Of a stretch of DNA of 64,000 nt, positions 9,790 through 23,769 are shown in pieces. The notes beneath the pieces are model-generated. The model saw only the letters and a list, made by a program, of their open reading frames with translations. It did no database searches and had not been told where the DNA came from. Each line of letters starts with the position of its first letter. The first letter of the stretch is position 1. The stretch spans positions 1,113,201 through 1,177,200 of the forward strand of contig RPFO01000644.1 in assembly GCA_009746045.1 (NCBI GenBank), in the 5' to 3' direction. Source of the stretch: Mesostigma viride. Taxonomy: Eukaryota; Streptophyta; Mesostigmatophyceae; Mesostigmatales; Mesostigmataceae. The translations under genes and the position numbers were made by a program.

Positions 9790-11194
9790 TAGTGTATCCC
9801 GGTATGCGACACTATGGCCTAAATACGGGATACATAAACTTAGCGGGCCATACATTTCTTGTTTTTGGTCCATTGGAGTTCCTTCCCACCAAGAGCACCA
9901 TATATTTTACATTTTCGTGTGCTAGGCTTAATTATACGGACAGCCTATACCACACCTTCAAACTCAGTGCACATCATTATCAAGTTGGTTATTGTAGCAC
10001 CATGCTGGGGGCCCAGCATACTCGAACACAAGGTGTTGCCCCCACACCTCCTACCTGGCCACCAAGGCTGTCGCTGAAAAGAGGCCTCCCTACGTCCCCT
10101 ACACCACTCTAAGTACTGACTATCATTCACATTGCGCCACACAGGCCTGCCAGCTGGCGCAGGTACAAGATGTACTGACTGCCCATCACAGTTGCGCCAC
10201 GCCTGGCGGCTGGCGCAGGTACAAGATCTAGTGACGTACGTTAGAAGCTACCTAGGCCTGCACTCCGAACCACACTCATCAGCCTCGGCACAAAAAGGGC
10301 CGGCCGGTGCAGTACCCTCGTGACAAGCGCTAGTCTTACGCTACCTACGGCAGGTCGGTCCCCTTTGAGCCCGTCTATGCGTCATATATAAAATGAGCGA
10401 AGCTCAACAAGTACCCGTACTCGGCCCCGACTTTATCGATTTCGCCAAGGCACGGAAACTGGTGCTCAAGGCGTGCGCGGCGCAGTAAAAATTAGAAGAC
10501 GGGAAGCTACATGTATGTGGCGCTCACAGAGCTATGTCAGGGCGGTAACATGCCTGCAACTTGTGAAAATGAGTGGACACGCAGAGGGAGGCTTTAATTG
10601 GGAAATAGCGGCTGCTTGCACTCAGCAGTTGGCAAGGCTTCAACTAGTGCACTATTTTGCCACCCAGCCTATGTACGTTGCTTAGTGTCGTAATTTTCTT
10701 AGCTGAATGGTGCTTCCTTGATGCATGATGATGGTTGTAACTAGTTGACAAGAGGCATGTGTCATGGATTAACTAATAATGGAATAATATTCATGTTATG
10801 CATGCTATGCAATATGCATCCATGTTCTGCATATACACACACATGTGGACACACGCACAAACACACAAGCACACACGTACACAAGCATTTACAAATCCCT
10901 AAAGGGAGCTATGAATAAGCTCCTGACGCGTACTGACCCCAAGGGTGTTCTTGAGCACCCTAAGTACTGCGAGGATCGAGCTTAATAAAGCTGCCCTGTC
11001 AGTGAGTAAAATGGGTGCAGGTGGTGCTCTTTATGTGTAGGAATGACACACTAGCAAAACTGTAGCTAGGACATTGGAATTCGATCCCTACAAAACTATA
11101 CAAAAGGGCTACATTTCATTTTTTCCCGTATTTTCCCGTATTTTCGCCCCCGACCGTAGCGTATTTGACCGTACCCGTACCGGGATACACTGTA
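9790..11194. mobile_element. non-autonomous hAT-like DNA transposon, 1.4 kb
   Basis: Ends are TAGTGTATCCCGGTA at 9790 and TACCGGGATACACTGTA at 11178-11194, inverted repeats of each other. They are flanked by the 8-base near-duplicates GTTTACAT (9782-9789) and GTTGACAT (11195-11202). An 8-bp target duplication with A/G-GTG-type ends is typical of the hAT superfamily. Inside are a 56-bp tandem duplication (near 10154 and 10210), a CA-rich microsatellite (about 10,835-10,880), CCCGTATTTT subterminal repeats, and no transposase. Confidence 0.65.
10393..10488 (+). CDS. small ORF with TATA box inside the hAT-like element
   Basis: An ATG follows directly on a CATATATAAA motif. The 31-residue frame ends in FAKARKLVLKACAAQ and then TAA. 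GTAAAA overlapping the stop could instead be a splice donor, making this a captured first exon. There is no homologue I recognise. Confidence 0.2.
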   Translation: MSEAQQVPVLGPDFIDFAKARKLVLKACAAQ

Positions 11195-11345
11195 GTTGAC
11201 ATACCATCATGATTACCCTTGCATGGCTAGTGGCACGGGAGGGAACCCCCAGCTGTTCTATTTTTTAAGTATTCTGGTATATTTTAAAAATAGCCTCTCC
11301 TGATGGGTAAGTGGGCAGCAATCATATGCATAATTTGCATCTGCC

Positions 11346-14125
<2,780 letters not shown>

Positions 14126-14151
14126 GGGCCTTGGTTCTGGTTAAGGCTTAC

Positions 14152-14226
14152 AGTGTATCCCAGGAATTGGCGTTGAGCTCCAACGACGCCGGGATGGTGC
14201 CGGACAGCATGTTCCCTGCAAGAGCC
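14152..14226 (-). CDS. LRR exon (locus 1, most 3')
   Basis: A 75-bp exon, phase 2 at both ends, with CTGCAG acceptor and GTAAGC donor. It encodes ALAGNMLSGTIPASLELN and on to WDTL. One codon longer than the standard 72-bp exon, and its second half has drifted from the ELGSLTSL consensus, so it may be a terminal or decaying repeat. Confidence 0.6.
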
Positions 14227-15200
14227 CTGCAGGATGATCCCCGCATGATAGACAAGGGCCCCACCATTAGAGCAACAAAAGCACAGTGCACACACCAACA
14301 AGGTATTTACATGTGCTTTACGGTCAAGGCAAGCCCCACCAATGCGGGCGGCATGAGGCAATGAAAAGGCACTTGCAGCTGCAAAACGGCGGTAAACCGC
14401 TTGAAATTTTGAACGCTTTAGTTGCCGCCACGTGTCACACAGTATTTCGAGTGCCGCGCCACTTGTGAAGGTGAAAAGTTGTTCGGAGGGTCGGGGAAAA
14501 CTCAAGGACAAAGGAAATGCGTGGGTTTGGCGGGTATTTACGCCATAGCTTGCAAACTACAACGCGTTTATCAGAGGATGTCGCGTGATTTAGCTGGGAA
14601 TGATTTGCTCTCGCGCGCACTAAAGTATGGCTGGCAATGTGCCATTCTTGCAGAAAATTTGCGTCCCGTATGTAGCTTATAAGGTCCTCGGGACCGAGAT
14701 TGTCACCCGGGACAGTGATGCGTTATCTCCGTTGGTATAGAATGGCCAGGTATCCAGAGTTGGGAAATAACGTGGTGAAAAAGAGGTAGAGTGGCGATCA
14801 CAGTATACCATTCTATTTCTATATAAAGCATATCATGACGTGTAGTGCCATGGGGATTCAGAGTTCTCCGGGCACTGGGCTGCGCCACCCCAGGCTTATG
14901 ATATTGGTAACTCAGAGGGTTAGGGCACAGCTTGCCGATGAAATGAGCGCTTTCTTCCATCACACATGCACAAATATGGATCACTGCAAAAAAAAAAAGG
15001 ATACAAGAATAGAAATGCTAGGGCTGCCTCTGCCAGCATGGTGGTATACGTGACTTCTCGGTGTGTCAGCCAGCAGGATCCGGGTGGGTTTTGATTGACT
15101 CAAGTACGACCATGTGTTTGCATGCTTTTTTCATACAGGCAGGCAGCGTTTACAATACTTGCAGTAAACACAAGGCTGCTTATTGCCACAGCCCTCCATG
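14227..15200. other. unannotated intronic stretch
   Basis: No further LRR exon, element end or RNA gene recognised. It contains a short A-run at about 14,988-14,997. Confidence 0.5.
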
Positions 15201-15672
15201 CCTGCCCCAGGAGGGGTATCGGCCCCCTGCTCCAGGAGGGGTGACGGCCCCCTGCTCAAGGACGGGTATCAACCCCCTACTCTAGGAGGGGTATCGGCCC
15301 CCTGCTTCAGGAGGGGTATCGGCCCCCTGCTCCAGGAGGGGTATCACCCCCTGCTCCAGGAGGGGTATCAGCCCCCTGCTCCAGGAGGGGTATCAGCCCC
15401 CTGTTCTAGGTGGGGTATCAGCCCCCTGCTCCAGGAGGGGTATCGCCCCCCTGCTCCAGGAGGGGTATCGCCCCCCTGCTCCAGGAGGGGTATCGCCCCC
15501 CTGCTCTAGGAGGGGTATCGGCCCCCTGCTCCAGGAGGGGTATCAACCCCCTGCTCCAGGAGGGGTAACGCCCCCCTGCTCCAGGAGGGGTAACGCCCCC
15601 CTGCTCCAGGAGGGGTATCGGCCCCCTGCTCCAGGAGTATCACCCCCCTGCTCCAGGAAGGGTATCGGCCCC
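15201..15672 (+). repeat. 25-bp minisatellite, about 19 copies
   Basis: The unit is CCCCCTGCTCCAGGAGGGGT plus ATCGG. Each unit holds the short inverted repeat CCCCTxCTCCAGGAGGGG-type. Because 25 is not a multiple of three, every frame cycles through the same codons; the 108-codon plus-strand frame here is not a gene. Confidence 0.95.
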
Positions 15673-16870
15673 TATCTTCCACAGGCTGAGGTATTCTCTT
15701 GGTGGGATTCGCTCAGCTATCGCACCTTTGCATCAGATGTGCGTTCCTGCGCTTTTCAGAGTCCATTGTGGTCAAATATAGTGCATCATTGTAGTCCTTG
15801 GCACAGGTGGCTGTTTGCTCGCGTGTAACCCACACAAGTCAGTGAGTGTATGATATGCAGTACGTCTGATGGGCTGTTCCAGGTGGTTTGACCCAAGGCA
15901 TGCACCATGGGGCTATCCCACCAAAACGTCCGAGGTTGCTTTTGAGGTCTCTAATCCTCCCCTGAGAATGAAGGGGGTGTAGACGTTTCCTTTCCAGAGA
16001 AAGTTGTATCTTGTCCAACTTTGACTGTGGTGGTATGCATTTTACTTATTGGATGACAGTTTGATATAATTGCATATTCTGAAAGCACTTGAAGTGTAGT
16101 AGATATCTAAAAAGTGTTGTTTGCATGAGTCCTTTGGAGTAGGTGTCAGTGAGTTCTGATCTTTTCCCGTTTTCAGGGGCCTGAAACTGCCAAACATGGC
16201 ATGACCGACTGTGGGCTATGCAGGTGAACACGCGACCTGCCACCGCGCATCCACCATACACAGATATTGCATGAAAACACAACACCCACCTGTTATTAAA
16301 GGTAGTCGAAACTACATATATATACTCTGTGAGGGCCACATTTTAGAATGAATATAGTTACGACTATGTTTAAGGACAAAAACTTGGCCGTGTGCGAAGG
16401 CCGGTGCTAGTACCCATCAATCCGCCTGCACGATACCCCTGCCGCAGAGAACCAGATCTCGCATCCGCGTAGCGATTAGGGCATCCGTCACCAGCATCAT
16501 GCCGTCGTAATTATCCTCCAGATGATTCCTTTCTCGCAGCTCGTCAACTAACGAAAGCCAGGCACCTACCCACTTTCGTTACTACCAAACAGTGGGGTAT
16601 CATCCACGCAAGAGTCAGGTAACTAGGAGGATGAACATTATATTGACCAAGCGATGCGATGTGTAGAAAAGTCCACGCGGCTCTGATTGAACATTCATCC
16701 ATACAAAATATCTTAGTGGAGCATGCTTACACGCAACCGTCTGGCCACTATGCCTGAGGGAAGCATTACCCCTAGTTTCCTACCAGGAAATCTACCCTCA
16801 CTACTCGACTGTCAAGAGTGCAGCTAGGTCAACGGTGAGCCACAGGATCCCAACATTATACCGTGCACGG
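15673..16870. other. unannotated intronic stretch
   Basis: No convincing exon or element seen. Confidence 0.5.
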
Positions 16871-17264
16871 GTGCTACGGCCCTAAGTGGACGGCAGAAAA
16901 GCACCGGTACAACTGCAGGATGCAACGAAAACGTGCAAGTGGTAACGAATGCTGATTCACCTCCACAGTCTCTTTAGTATGTGACTATTCCTCTGTCAAC
17001 GCGTCGACACAGGAATGAACAAGGATCTTGATCTCTGTGCCAACACATTGGCAGAGGACGCGAATCACCTAGTTGCTAAGCCAATGTGCAGCGGGAAAAC
17101 TTGCCGAGAAGCAACATTTCAGGAGAAGCCTTGCTGATTTCCAGGGGCCTGGTAGTTTTACCTTGCTAAGAAACAAAGTGCTAGGTCTAGCCTAGCACTG
17201 CAGGGCTGCTAGACATACATAATTGACCTGTGACACAGAGGTCAACTGACGACCCATCGCTCAC
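16871..17264. repeat. spacer of the LRR array, second sub-family
   Basis: GCACCGGTACAACTGCAGGA through CTGCTAGACATACATA matches 39,898-40,235 and 40,640-40,975 in order. The last two are themselves a tandem pair about 745 bases apart. It marks a second amplification unit, always lying just 3' (on the minus strand) of an LRR exon. Confidence 0.8.
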
Positions 17265-17336
17265 AGATAAGTCAATGTCGTCAAATACCCCAGCTCAGGT
17301 GGGATGGTGCCACTCAGATGGTTGTCACTCAGCCAC
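17265..17336 (-). CDS. LRR exon, locus 1
   Basis: Exactly 72 bases, phase 2-2, CAG acceptor and GTGAGC donor. Reads WLSDNHLSGTIPPELGYLTT, a full 24-residue plant-type repeat. Confidence 0.85.
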
Positions 17337-17898
17337 CTGCCGGCCAACACCATTCATCAGCCGGGCCATGATGGCACACGCACAAGCGCGGACAGGGAAG
17401 GTCAGTGTGCAGTGTCCAGGACGCAGCACACCAACACACAACCGCAGAGAAACGGATGGGTCAATGCGAGCCATCAAATGGCAGCTTTGTTGACTGGTAG
17501 TATGCTGGCCCACCGCCCAGCTGTGCTGGCCCACTCACACTACGTACCACAGGACGGTGACAGCGGTCAGATTAGTAGGAAAATGTTGCATACACTACAA
17601 GGTAGGCCACACGCCGGTCGCCCGGTCAGATGAGTCCAGAGCAATTGTTGAACAGTCAGGTGTCCATAATTAATAAGAATGCCAGTTTCCAAGGTAAGCC
17701 TTACCAAACACACACACAGAAACCATCTCTGGTGCAGTTTGGGGGATGATGTGAGCAAATGGGCAAGGCAGGGCTTCGCTTGGCTGCATGTGTGGTTCTT
17801 AACAAGGTACTATTCAATGCCAACGACATGGGCTGGTTTGGCCGATGGGGCATTGGAGCAAGCACAGGTTAACAAGAACACGATGACGGGTTGCTCAC

Positions 17899-17970
17899 AA
17901 TTCTCCCAGTGACGTCAAAGACCCCAGCACAGGCGGGATGGTGCCGGACAGACCCATCCTCGTCATGTCT
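17899..17970 (-). CDS. LRR exon, locus 1
   Basis: 72 bases, phase 2-2, CAG acceptor, GTGAGC donor. Reads GLSGTIPPVLGSLTSL after a short divergent head (DMTRM). Confidence 0.85.
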
Positions 17971-18506
17971 CTGTCAGCATAACACCATTAATCAGCCGAG
18001 CAATGATGGCACACGCACACGCACGGACAGGGAAAGTCAGTGTGCAGTGTCCAGGAAGCAGCACACCAATGCACAACAGCAGAGAAACGGATGGCTCAAT
18101 GGCGAGCCATAAAATGGCAGCGTTGTTGAATAGTAGCAGTATGCTAGCCCAATGCCCAGCTGTGCCCACTCACACTAGATAACAGCACGGTGACAACATG
18201 CACTACATACAATGTACACTGCAGGCCACATGAATGGCCTGGTCAGATGAGTCCAGAGCAATTGTTGAACAGTCAGGGGTCCATGGGCCTAGCTAGGTAA
18301 GCCTTTCCAAACACACACACAAACACACAGAAACCATCTCTGCATGGTGCCGTGGGATGACATGAGCAAACGGGCAGGGCAGGGCTTCGCTTGGCTGCAT
18401 GTGTGGTAGGTAATCAGGCATCAAATGCAAACGACATGGGCTGGTTTGATTTTCAAGATCTTGGAACAAGCACAGGTTAACAAGCACACGATGAAGGGTT
18501 GCTCAC

Positions 18507-18578
18507 ATAAAATTCAAAAACGTCAAAGACCCCAGCTCAGGCAGGATGGTGCCGGTGATCTTGTTGTCATACGTAGCT
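18507..18578 (-). CDS. LRR exon, locus 1
   Basis: 72 bases, phase 2-2. Reads NKITGTILPELGSLTFLNF. The usual Pro of GTIP is Leu here. Otherwise a normal repeat. Confidence 0.8.
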
Positions 18579-19217
18579 CTGTCGGCATAACACCATTCAT
18601 CAGTCGGGCGATGATGGCAAATGCACATGCACCGATAGGGCAAGTCAGTGTGCACTGTCCAGGTTGAAGCATATCAATGCACGGCCGAGAAATGGGTGGG
18701 CCGGTAGCCACGAACCTCTTGCTCTGTGATTGTTGTACGCACGTGCCATCAAACTGGAGAACCCCCCAAAATATGTCACAAAGAGTAATAAGAGGCAAGG
18801 CACTATTGCTCTCTACCGCTACACAATACCGTGCACACATCCACATCCACACGGTCCGTGTGCGAGGATGCCAGACTTGTAGTACCCAATGAGTGCGCAC
18901 AGCATGGAAGCCAATCCCAGCTCACAACTGACTGTTCAGGCAAAAACACGTAGGACAAGAAGCACGTCTATGCGCTGACTAGTGCCGCAAATAGACTAGT
19001 AAGCGTGTTTGGATTGTGAGCTCTAGGAGACTAATGGGTTTTACACAATGCTTTGTCCTTGGCTTAGCTAACCACACACCTTGAAGCTGCTGAAAGAAAG
19101 TCAGGTTGAAGACGAATAACGTGGAAGAATGATTGGCTTAATTACAAATAGATTAGTGGGAGAAGAGCTTGACAGGAGGTTGACTGGAGGTACCTGCCCT
19201 TTGGTTGGGAGAACCTT

Positions 19218-19226
19218 CTTTTTATA
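19218..19226 (-). promoter_or_regulatory. TATA box of solo LTR 1
   Basis: TATAAAAAG on the minus strand, about 100 bases downstream of the heat-shock-like elements. Confidence 0.5.
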
Positions 19227-19327
19227 CCTTTCTAGCCAAGTAGGATGACATCATCATAGAAGCTTGTAGAAACATCCTAGTATATTCCTAGCATATGTAT
19301 TCCCAGCATATTCTCTGTATATTCCAC

Positions 19328-19368
19328 GAACATTCCTGGAATGTTCTTAGAACATTCCTAGGACATTC
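19328..19368. promoter_or_regulatory. heat-shock-element-like cluster in solo LTR 1
   Basis: GAACATTC (19328), GAATGTTC (19339) and GAACATTC (19350) are three GAAnnTTC dimers exactly 11 bases apart, followed by GGACATTC (19361). GAAnnTTC pairs are the core of heat-shock-factor binding sites. The same cluster is in the second LTR copy near 22,439-22,479. Confidence 0.55.
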
Positions 19369-19816
19369 TAGACATGATCCCATGAGCTGGCATAACAGCT
19401 ATATAGATGCCAAGTGTCTACCTAATAATGTGCCACATAACATGACTAATGAAGTGACACATCTCTTCTCCTTGGAGTGAAAAGTGTAACACAATGAGTC
19501 TACCCACTTGTCATCTTGGAAGCTCACTTGTCAATTGTCATCTTGTGTTATCATGAGCTTCCGACACTTGTCAGCTCATGGACCGAACGTTTGTCCACTA
19601 CTAGGCCATAGCACCAGTGCTTGTCAATCAAACGATTCTGCCACTTGTCAAGCATCCACGTGATGATCAATACTAGGCTAGCTTAGGGTACAAGTCATGC
19701 ATGTCCAAGTATCGGCTATGGCGCATGACTATCGATCAGCAATTTGAGCCCAATCCATCTAGCTTATAAAAGCTATATCCTTAACAAAGTGCAAAAAGTT
19801 TGTTAGCGCTAGTAAC

Positions 19817-20022
19817 AGTTAGGTTAATATTGTGCGGAAACCTTTTTGCCACTTGGGCTTCTCAGGTTCCGCACAATATTACCGGCGATAACCACTCGCC
19901 GGACACTCAAGTTCACACCGGTGTGAACTTGAGTGTCCGGCGAGTGGTTATCGCCGGTAATATTGTGCGGAACCTGAGAAGCCCAAGTGGCAAAAAGGTT
20001 TCCGCACAATATTAACCTAACT
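19817..20022. repeat. perfect 206-bp palindrome (two 103-base arms, no spacer)
   Basis: The centre is CACC|GGTG at 19919/19920 and the arms are identical by reading. Each arm also holds its own smaller hairpin: TTGTGCGGAAACC...GGTTCCGCACAA. The identical 71- and 78-residue frames on opposite strands here only reflect the palindrome. The right arm ends in GCCCAAGTGGCAAAAAGG (A-box-like), continuing into a B-box at 20048. Confidence 0.95.
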
Positions 20023-20212
20023 AAGACCTGGATCCTTGCGGGGCGCAGGTTCGAATCCACTCGGAAGCGAATTATTTGGGGAATAATTCGTTCCGATTTG
20101 GCACCCGGCTCTAATCATATGCGCACCAAGGAGATGCTTATATTCGATCATATTCATGCATACGGGTGTTCCGAGCCTAGTGATTCGTCCTCGCCCCAAG
20201 AGGCTAGGTTTT
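20023..20212 (+). other. tRNA-like B-box segment between two palindromes
   Basis: GGTTCGAATCC at 20048-20058 is a perfect T-loop/B-box. The far end (about 20,165-20,212), read on the other strand, is a degenerate inverted copy of the same block (AACCTAGCCTCTTGGGGCGA). No full cloverleaf can be drawn, so this is a tRNA-derived repeat and not a tRNA gene. Confidence 0.6.
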
Positions 20213-20365
20213 AGTTAGGATAATATTGTGCGGAAACCTTTTTGCCACTTGGGCTTCTCAGGTTTCGCACAATATTACCGGCGATAACCACTATCGCCGG
20301 TAATATTGTGCGGAACCTGAGAAGCCCAAGTGGCAAAAAGGTTTCCGCACAATATTAACCTAACT
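20213..20365. repeat. second palindrome, 153 bp with 5-base loop
   Basis: It is the outer part of the 19,817 palindrome without the inner 53 bases. The arms are about 74 bases with two mismatches, loop ACCAC at 20287-20291. It lies inverted relative to the first with the tRNA-like segment between them. Confidence 0.9.
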
Positions 20366-20463
20366 GTAAGTCTTGCCTATGTAGCACCGCAGGGCTGCAT
20401 GCTGGACATACATCGATAATTAACCGGTGTGACAAGAAGGTTAACTGACGACGCAGTGCTCAC

Positions 20464-20535
20464 AGAGTTTGCAGGGACGTCAAAGACCCCAGCTGAGGCG
20501 GGAGGGTGCCACTCAGACTGCTTGCCCCACACCCC
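20464..20535 (-). CDS. LRR exon, locus 1
   Basis: 72 bases, phase 2-2, GTGAGC donor. Reads SLSGTLPPQLGSLTSLQTL. Confidence 0.85.
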
Positions 20536-21057
20536 CTGCCAGCAGACACCATGCACCAGCGGGGCCATGATGGCAAAAGCACATGCACTGACAGGGCAAG
20601 TCAGTGCGCACTGTCCAGGTCGGAGCATATCAATGCACGGCCGAGAAATGGATGGGCCGTTAGCCACGAACCTCTTGCTCTGTGATTGTTGTACGCACGT
20701 GCCATCAAACTGGAGAACCCCAAAATATGTCACAAAGAGTAATAAGAGGCAAGGCACTATTGCTCTCTACCGCTACACAATACCGTGCACACATCCACAT
20801 CCACACGGTCCGTGTGCGAGGATGCCAGACTTGCAGTACCCAATGAGTGCGCACAGCATGAAAGCCAATCCCAGCTCACAACTGTGCAGGCAAAAACACG
20901 TAGGACAAGAAGCACGTCTATGCGCTGACTAGCGCCGCACGCAGACTAGTAAGTGCTAGTAACTTAGTTAGCCTATCACTGCAGGGCTGCTGCATGGACA
21001 TACATCGATAATTATACGGTGTGACACGAAGTTTTTAACTGACGACGCATCGCTCAC

Positions 21058-21129
21058 AAATCTTTCAGGGACGTCAAAGACCCCAGCTGAGGCGGGAGGG
21101 TGCCACTCAGACTGGTTTGTCCCACAAAC
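21058..21129 (-). CDS. LRR exon, locus 1
   Basis: 72 bases, phase 2-2. Reads FVGQTSLSGTLPPQLGSLTS then LKDL. Confidence 0.85.
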
Positions 21130-21629
21130 CTGCCAGCGAACAGCGGGGCCATGATGGCAAATGCACATGCACCGATAGGGAAAGTCAGTGTGCACTGTCC
21201 AGGTTGAAGCATATCAATGCACGGCCGAGAAATGGGTGGGCCGGTAGCCACAAACCTCTTGCTCTGTGATTGTTGTACGCACGTGCCATCAAACTGGAAC
21301 CCCTAAAGTATGTCCCAAAAGAGTAATAAGAGGCAAGGCACTATTGCTCTCTACCGCGACACAATACCGTGCACAGATCCACATCCACACGGTCCGTGTG
21401 CGAGGTTGCCAGACTTGCAGTACCCAATGAGTGCGCACAGCCAATCCCAGCTCACAACTGACTGTTCAGGCAAAAACACGTAGGACAAGAAGCACGTCTA
21501 TGCGCTGACTAGCGCCGCAAGCAGACTAGTAAGTGCTAGTAAGTTAGTTAGCCTATCACTGCAGGGCTGCTGGACATACATCCATAATTAACCGGTGACA
21601 AGAAGGTTAACTGACGACGCAGTGCTTAC

Positions 21630-21701
21630 AGCTCTTGCAGGGACTGCAAAGACCCCAGCTGAGGCGGGATGGTGCCACTCAGACTGTTTGATGACACCCT
21701 C
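21630..21701 (-). CDS. LRR exon, locus 1
   Basis: 72 bases, phase 2-2, GTAAGC donor. Reads NSLSGTIPPQLGSLQSLQEL. Confidence 0.85.
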
Positions 21702-22116
21702 CTGCCAGCGAACAGCGGGGCCGTGATGGCAAATGCACATGCACCGATAGGGCAAGTCAGTGTGCAGTGTCCAGGACGCATCACACAAAGCACAGCCGAG
21801 AAATGGGTGGGCCGTTAGCCACAAACCTCTTGCTCTGTGATTGTTGTACGCACGTGCCATCAAACTGGAGAACCCCCCAAAATATGTCACAAAGAGTAAT
21901 AAGAGGCAAGGCACTATTGCTCTCTACCGCTACACAATACCGTGCACACATCCACATCCACACGGTCCGTGTGCGAGGATGCCAGACTTGTAGTACCCAA
22001 TGAGTGCGCACAGCATGGAAGCCAATCCCAGCTCACAACTGACTGTTCAGGCAAAAACACATAGGACAAGAAGCACGTCTATGCGCTGACTAGTGCCGCA
22101 AGTAGACTAGTAAGCG

Positions 22117-22972
22117 TGTTTGGATTGTGAGCTCTAGGAGACTAATGGGTTTTACACAATGCTTTGTCCTTGGCTTAGCTAACCACACACCTTGAAGCTG
22201 CTGAAAGAAAGTCAGGTTGAAGACGAATAACGTGGAAGAATGATTGGCTTAATTACAAATAGATTAGTGGGAGAAGAGCTTGACAGGAGGTTGACTGGAG
22301 GTACCTGCCCTTTGGTTGGGAGAACCTTCTTTTTATACCTTTCTAGCCAAGTAGGATGACATCATCATAGAAGCTTGTAGAAACATCCTAGTATATTCCT
22401 AGCATATGTATTCCCAGCATATTCTCTGTATATTCCACGAACATTCCTGGAATGTTCTTAGAACATTCCTAGGACATTCTAGACATGATCCCATGAGCTC
22501 GCATAACAGCTATATAGATGCCAAGTGTCTACCTAATAATGTGCCACATAACATGACTAATGAAGTGACACATCTCTTCTCCTTGGAGTGAAAAGTGTAA
22601 CACAATGAGTCTACCCACTTGTCATCTTGGAAGCTCACTTGTCAATTGTCATCTTGTGTTATCATGAGCTTCCGACACTTGTCAGCTCATGGACCGAACG
22701 TTTGTCCACTACTAGGCCATAGTGCTCACCACTTGTCAATCAAACGATTCTGCCACTTGTCAAGCATCCACGTGATGATACTAGGCTAGCTTAGGGTACA
22801 AGTCATCCATGTCCAAGTATCGGCTAGGGCACATGACTATCGATCAGCAATTTGAGCCCAATCCATCTAGCGTGTCAAGGCTATCGACTTCCCAGTTCAT
22901 AAGAAATAAATCCAGTAAGAAAGGAATTATGCTGGGATGTATAGTGGGCAGGTGGATATAATATCCCTAACA
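22117..22972 (-). mobile_element. solo LTR, copy 2
   Basis: TGTTTGG to CCCTAACA, flanked by AAGCG and AAGTG exactly as copy 1. Flanking array sequence is also the same, so the pair arose by duplication of an LTR-bearing cassette and not by two insertions. It is the more complete copy, retaining the segment missing from copy 1 (about 22,872-22,960). Confidence 0.7.
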
Positions 22973-23109
22973 AAGTGCTAGTAAGTTTGTTAGCGCTAGT
23001 AAGTCTTGCCTATGTAGCACCGCAGGGCTGCTGGACATGCATCGATAATTAACCGGTGACAAGAAGGTGACCTGATGGCAGGAAGGTTAACTGATGACGC
23101 AGTGCTTAC

Positions 23110-23181
23110 AGCTCTTGCAGGGACGTCAAAGACCCCAGCTGAGGCGGGAGGGTGCCACTCAGACTGTTTACGAACAACACC
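23110..23181 (-). CDS. LRR exon, locus 1
   Basis: 72 bases, phase 2-2, GTAAGC donor. Reads NSLSGTLPPQLGSLTSLQEL. Confidence 0.85.
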
Positions 23182-23697
23182 CTGCCGGCAGACACCATGC
23201 ACCAGCGGGGCCATGATGGCAAAAGCACATGCACTGACAGGGCGAATCAGTGTGCACTGTCCAGGTCGGAGCACACCAAAGCACAGCCGAGAAATGGATG
23301 GGCCGTTAGCCACGAACCTCTTGCTCTGTGATTGTTGTACGCACGTGCCATCAAACTGGAACCCCCAAAGTATGTCCCAAAAGAGTAATAAGAGGCAAGG
23401 CACTATTGCTCTCTACCGCTACACAATACCGTGCACACATCCACATCCACACGGTCCGTGTGCGAGGATGCCAGACTTGTAGTACCCAATGAGTGCGCAC
23501 AGCATGGAAGCCAATCCCAGCTCACAACTGTGCAGGCAAAAACACGTAGGACAAGAAGCACGTCTATGCGCTGACTAGCGCCGCACGCAGACTAGTAAGT
23601 GCTAGTAACTTAGTTAGCCTATCACTGCAGGGCTGCTGGACATACACCCATAATTAACCGGTGTGACAAGAAGGTTAACTGACGACGCAGTGCTCAC

Positions 23698-23769
23698 AGA
23701 GTTTGCAGGGACGTCAAAGACACCAGCTGAGTTGGGATGGTGCCACTCAGACTGTTTCGTCCCATCGAC
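23698..23769 (-). CDS. LRR exon, locus 1
   Basis: 72 bases, phase 2-2. Reads NSLSGTIPTQLVSLTSLQTL. Confidence 0.85.

Larger units (their letters stand above)
19006..19786 (-). mobile_element. solo LTR, copy 1
   Basis: Begins TGTTTGG and ends CCTTAACA, a TG...CA pair with matching short inverted ends. Flanked by AAGCG (19001-19005) and AAGTG (19787-19791), a 5-base target duplication with one mismatch. It is near-identical to 22,117-22,972 but lacks about 75 bases near its right end. Promoter signals read on the minus strand (below), so I place it in minus orientation. No internal retrotransposon genes remain. Confidence 0.7.

Noticed and set aside
15183-15509. CRISPR-like or proline-rich coding array
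   Set aside because: 25-bp units are contiguous with no spacers and the period is not a multiple of three.
19800-20060. Identical 71- and 78-residue frames on opposite strands
   Set aside because: Produced by the perfect palindrome.
20377-20757. Frame conserved among LRR units reading LQFDGTCVQQSQSKRFV and on through the LRR exon
   Set aside because: It runs through the splice acceptor and reads the LRR exon out of frame (KQSEWHPPASAGVFDVP). Conservation is at DNA level from recent duplication.
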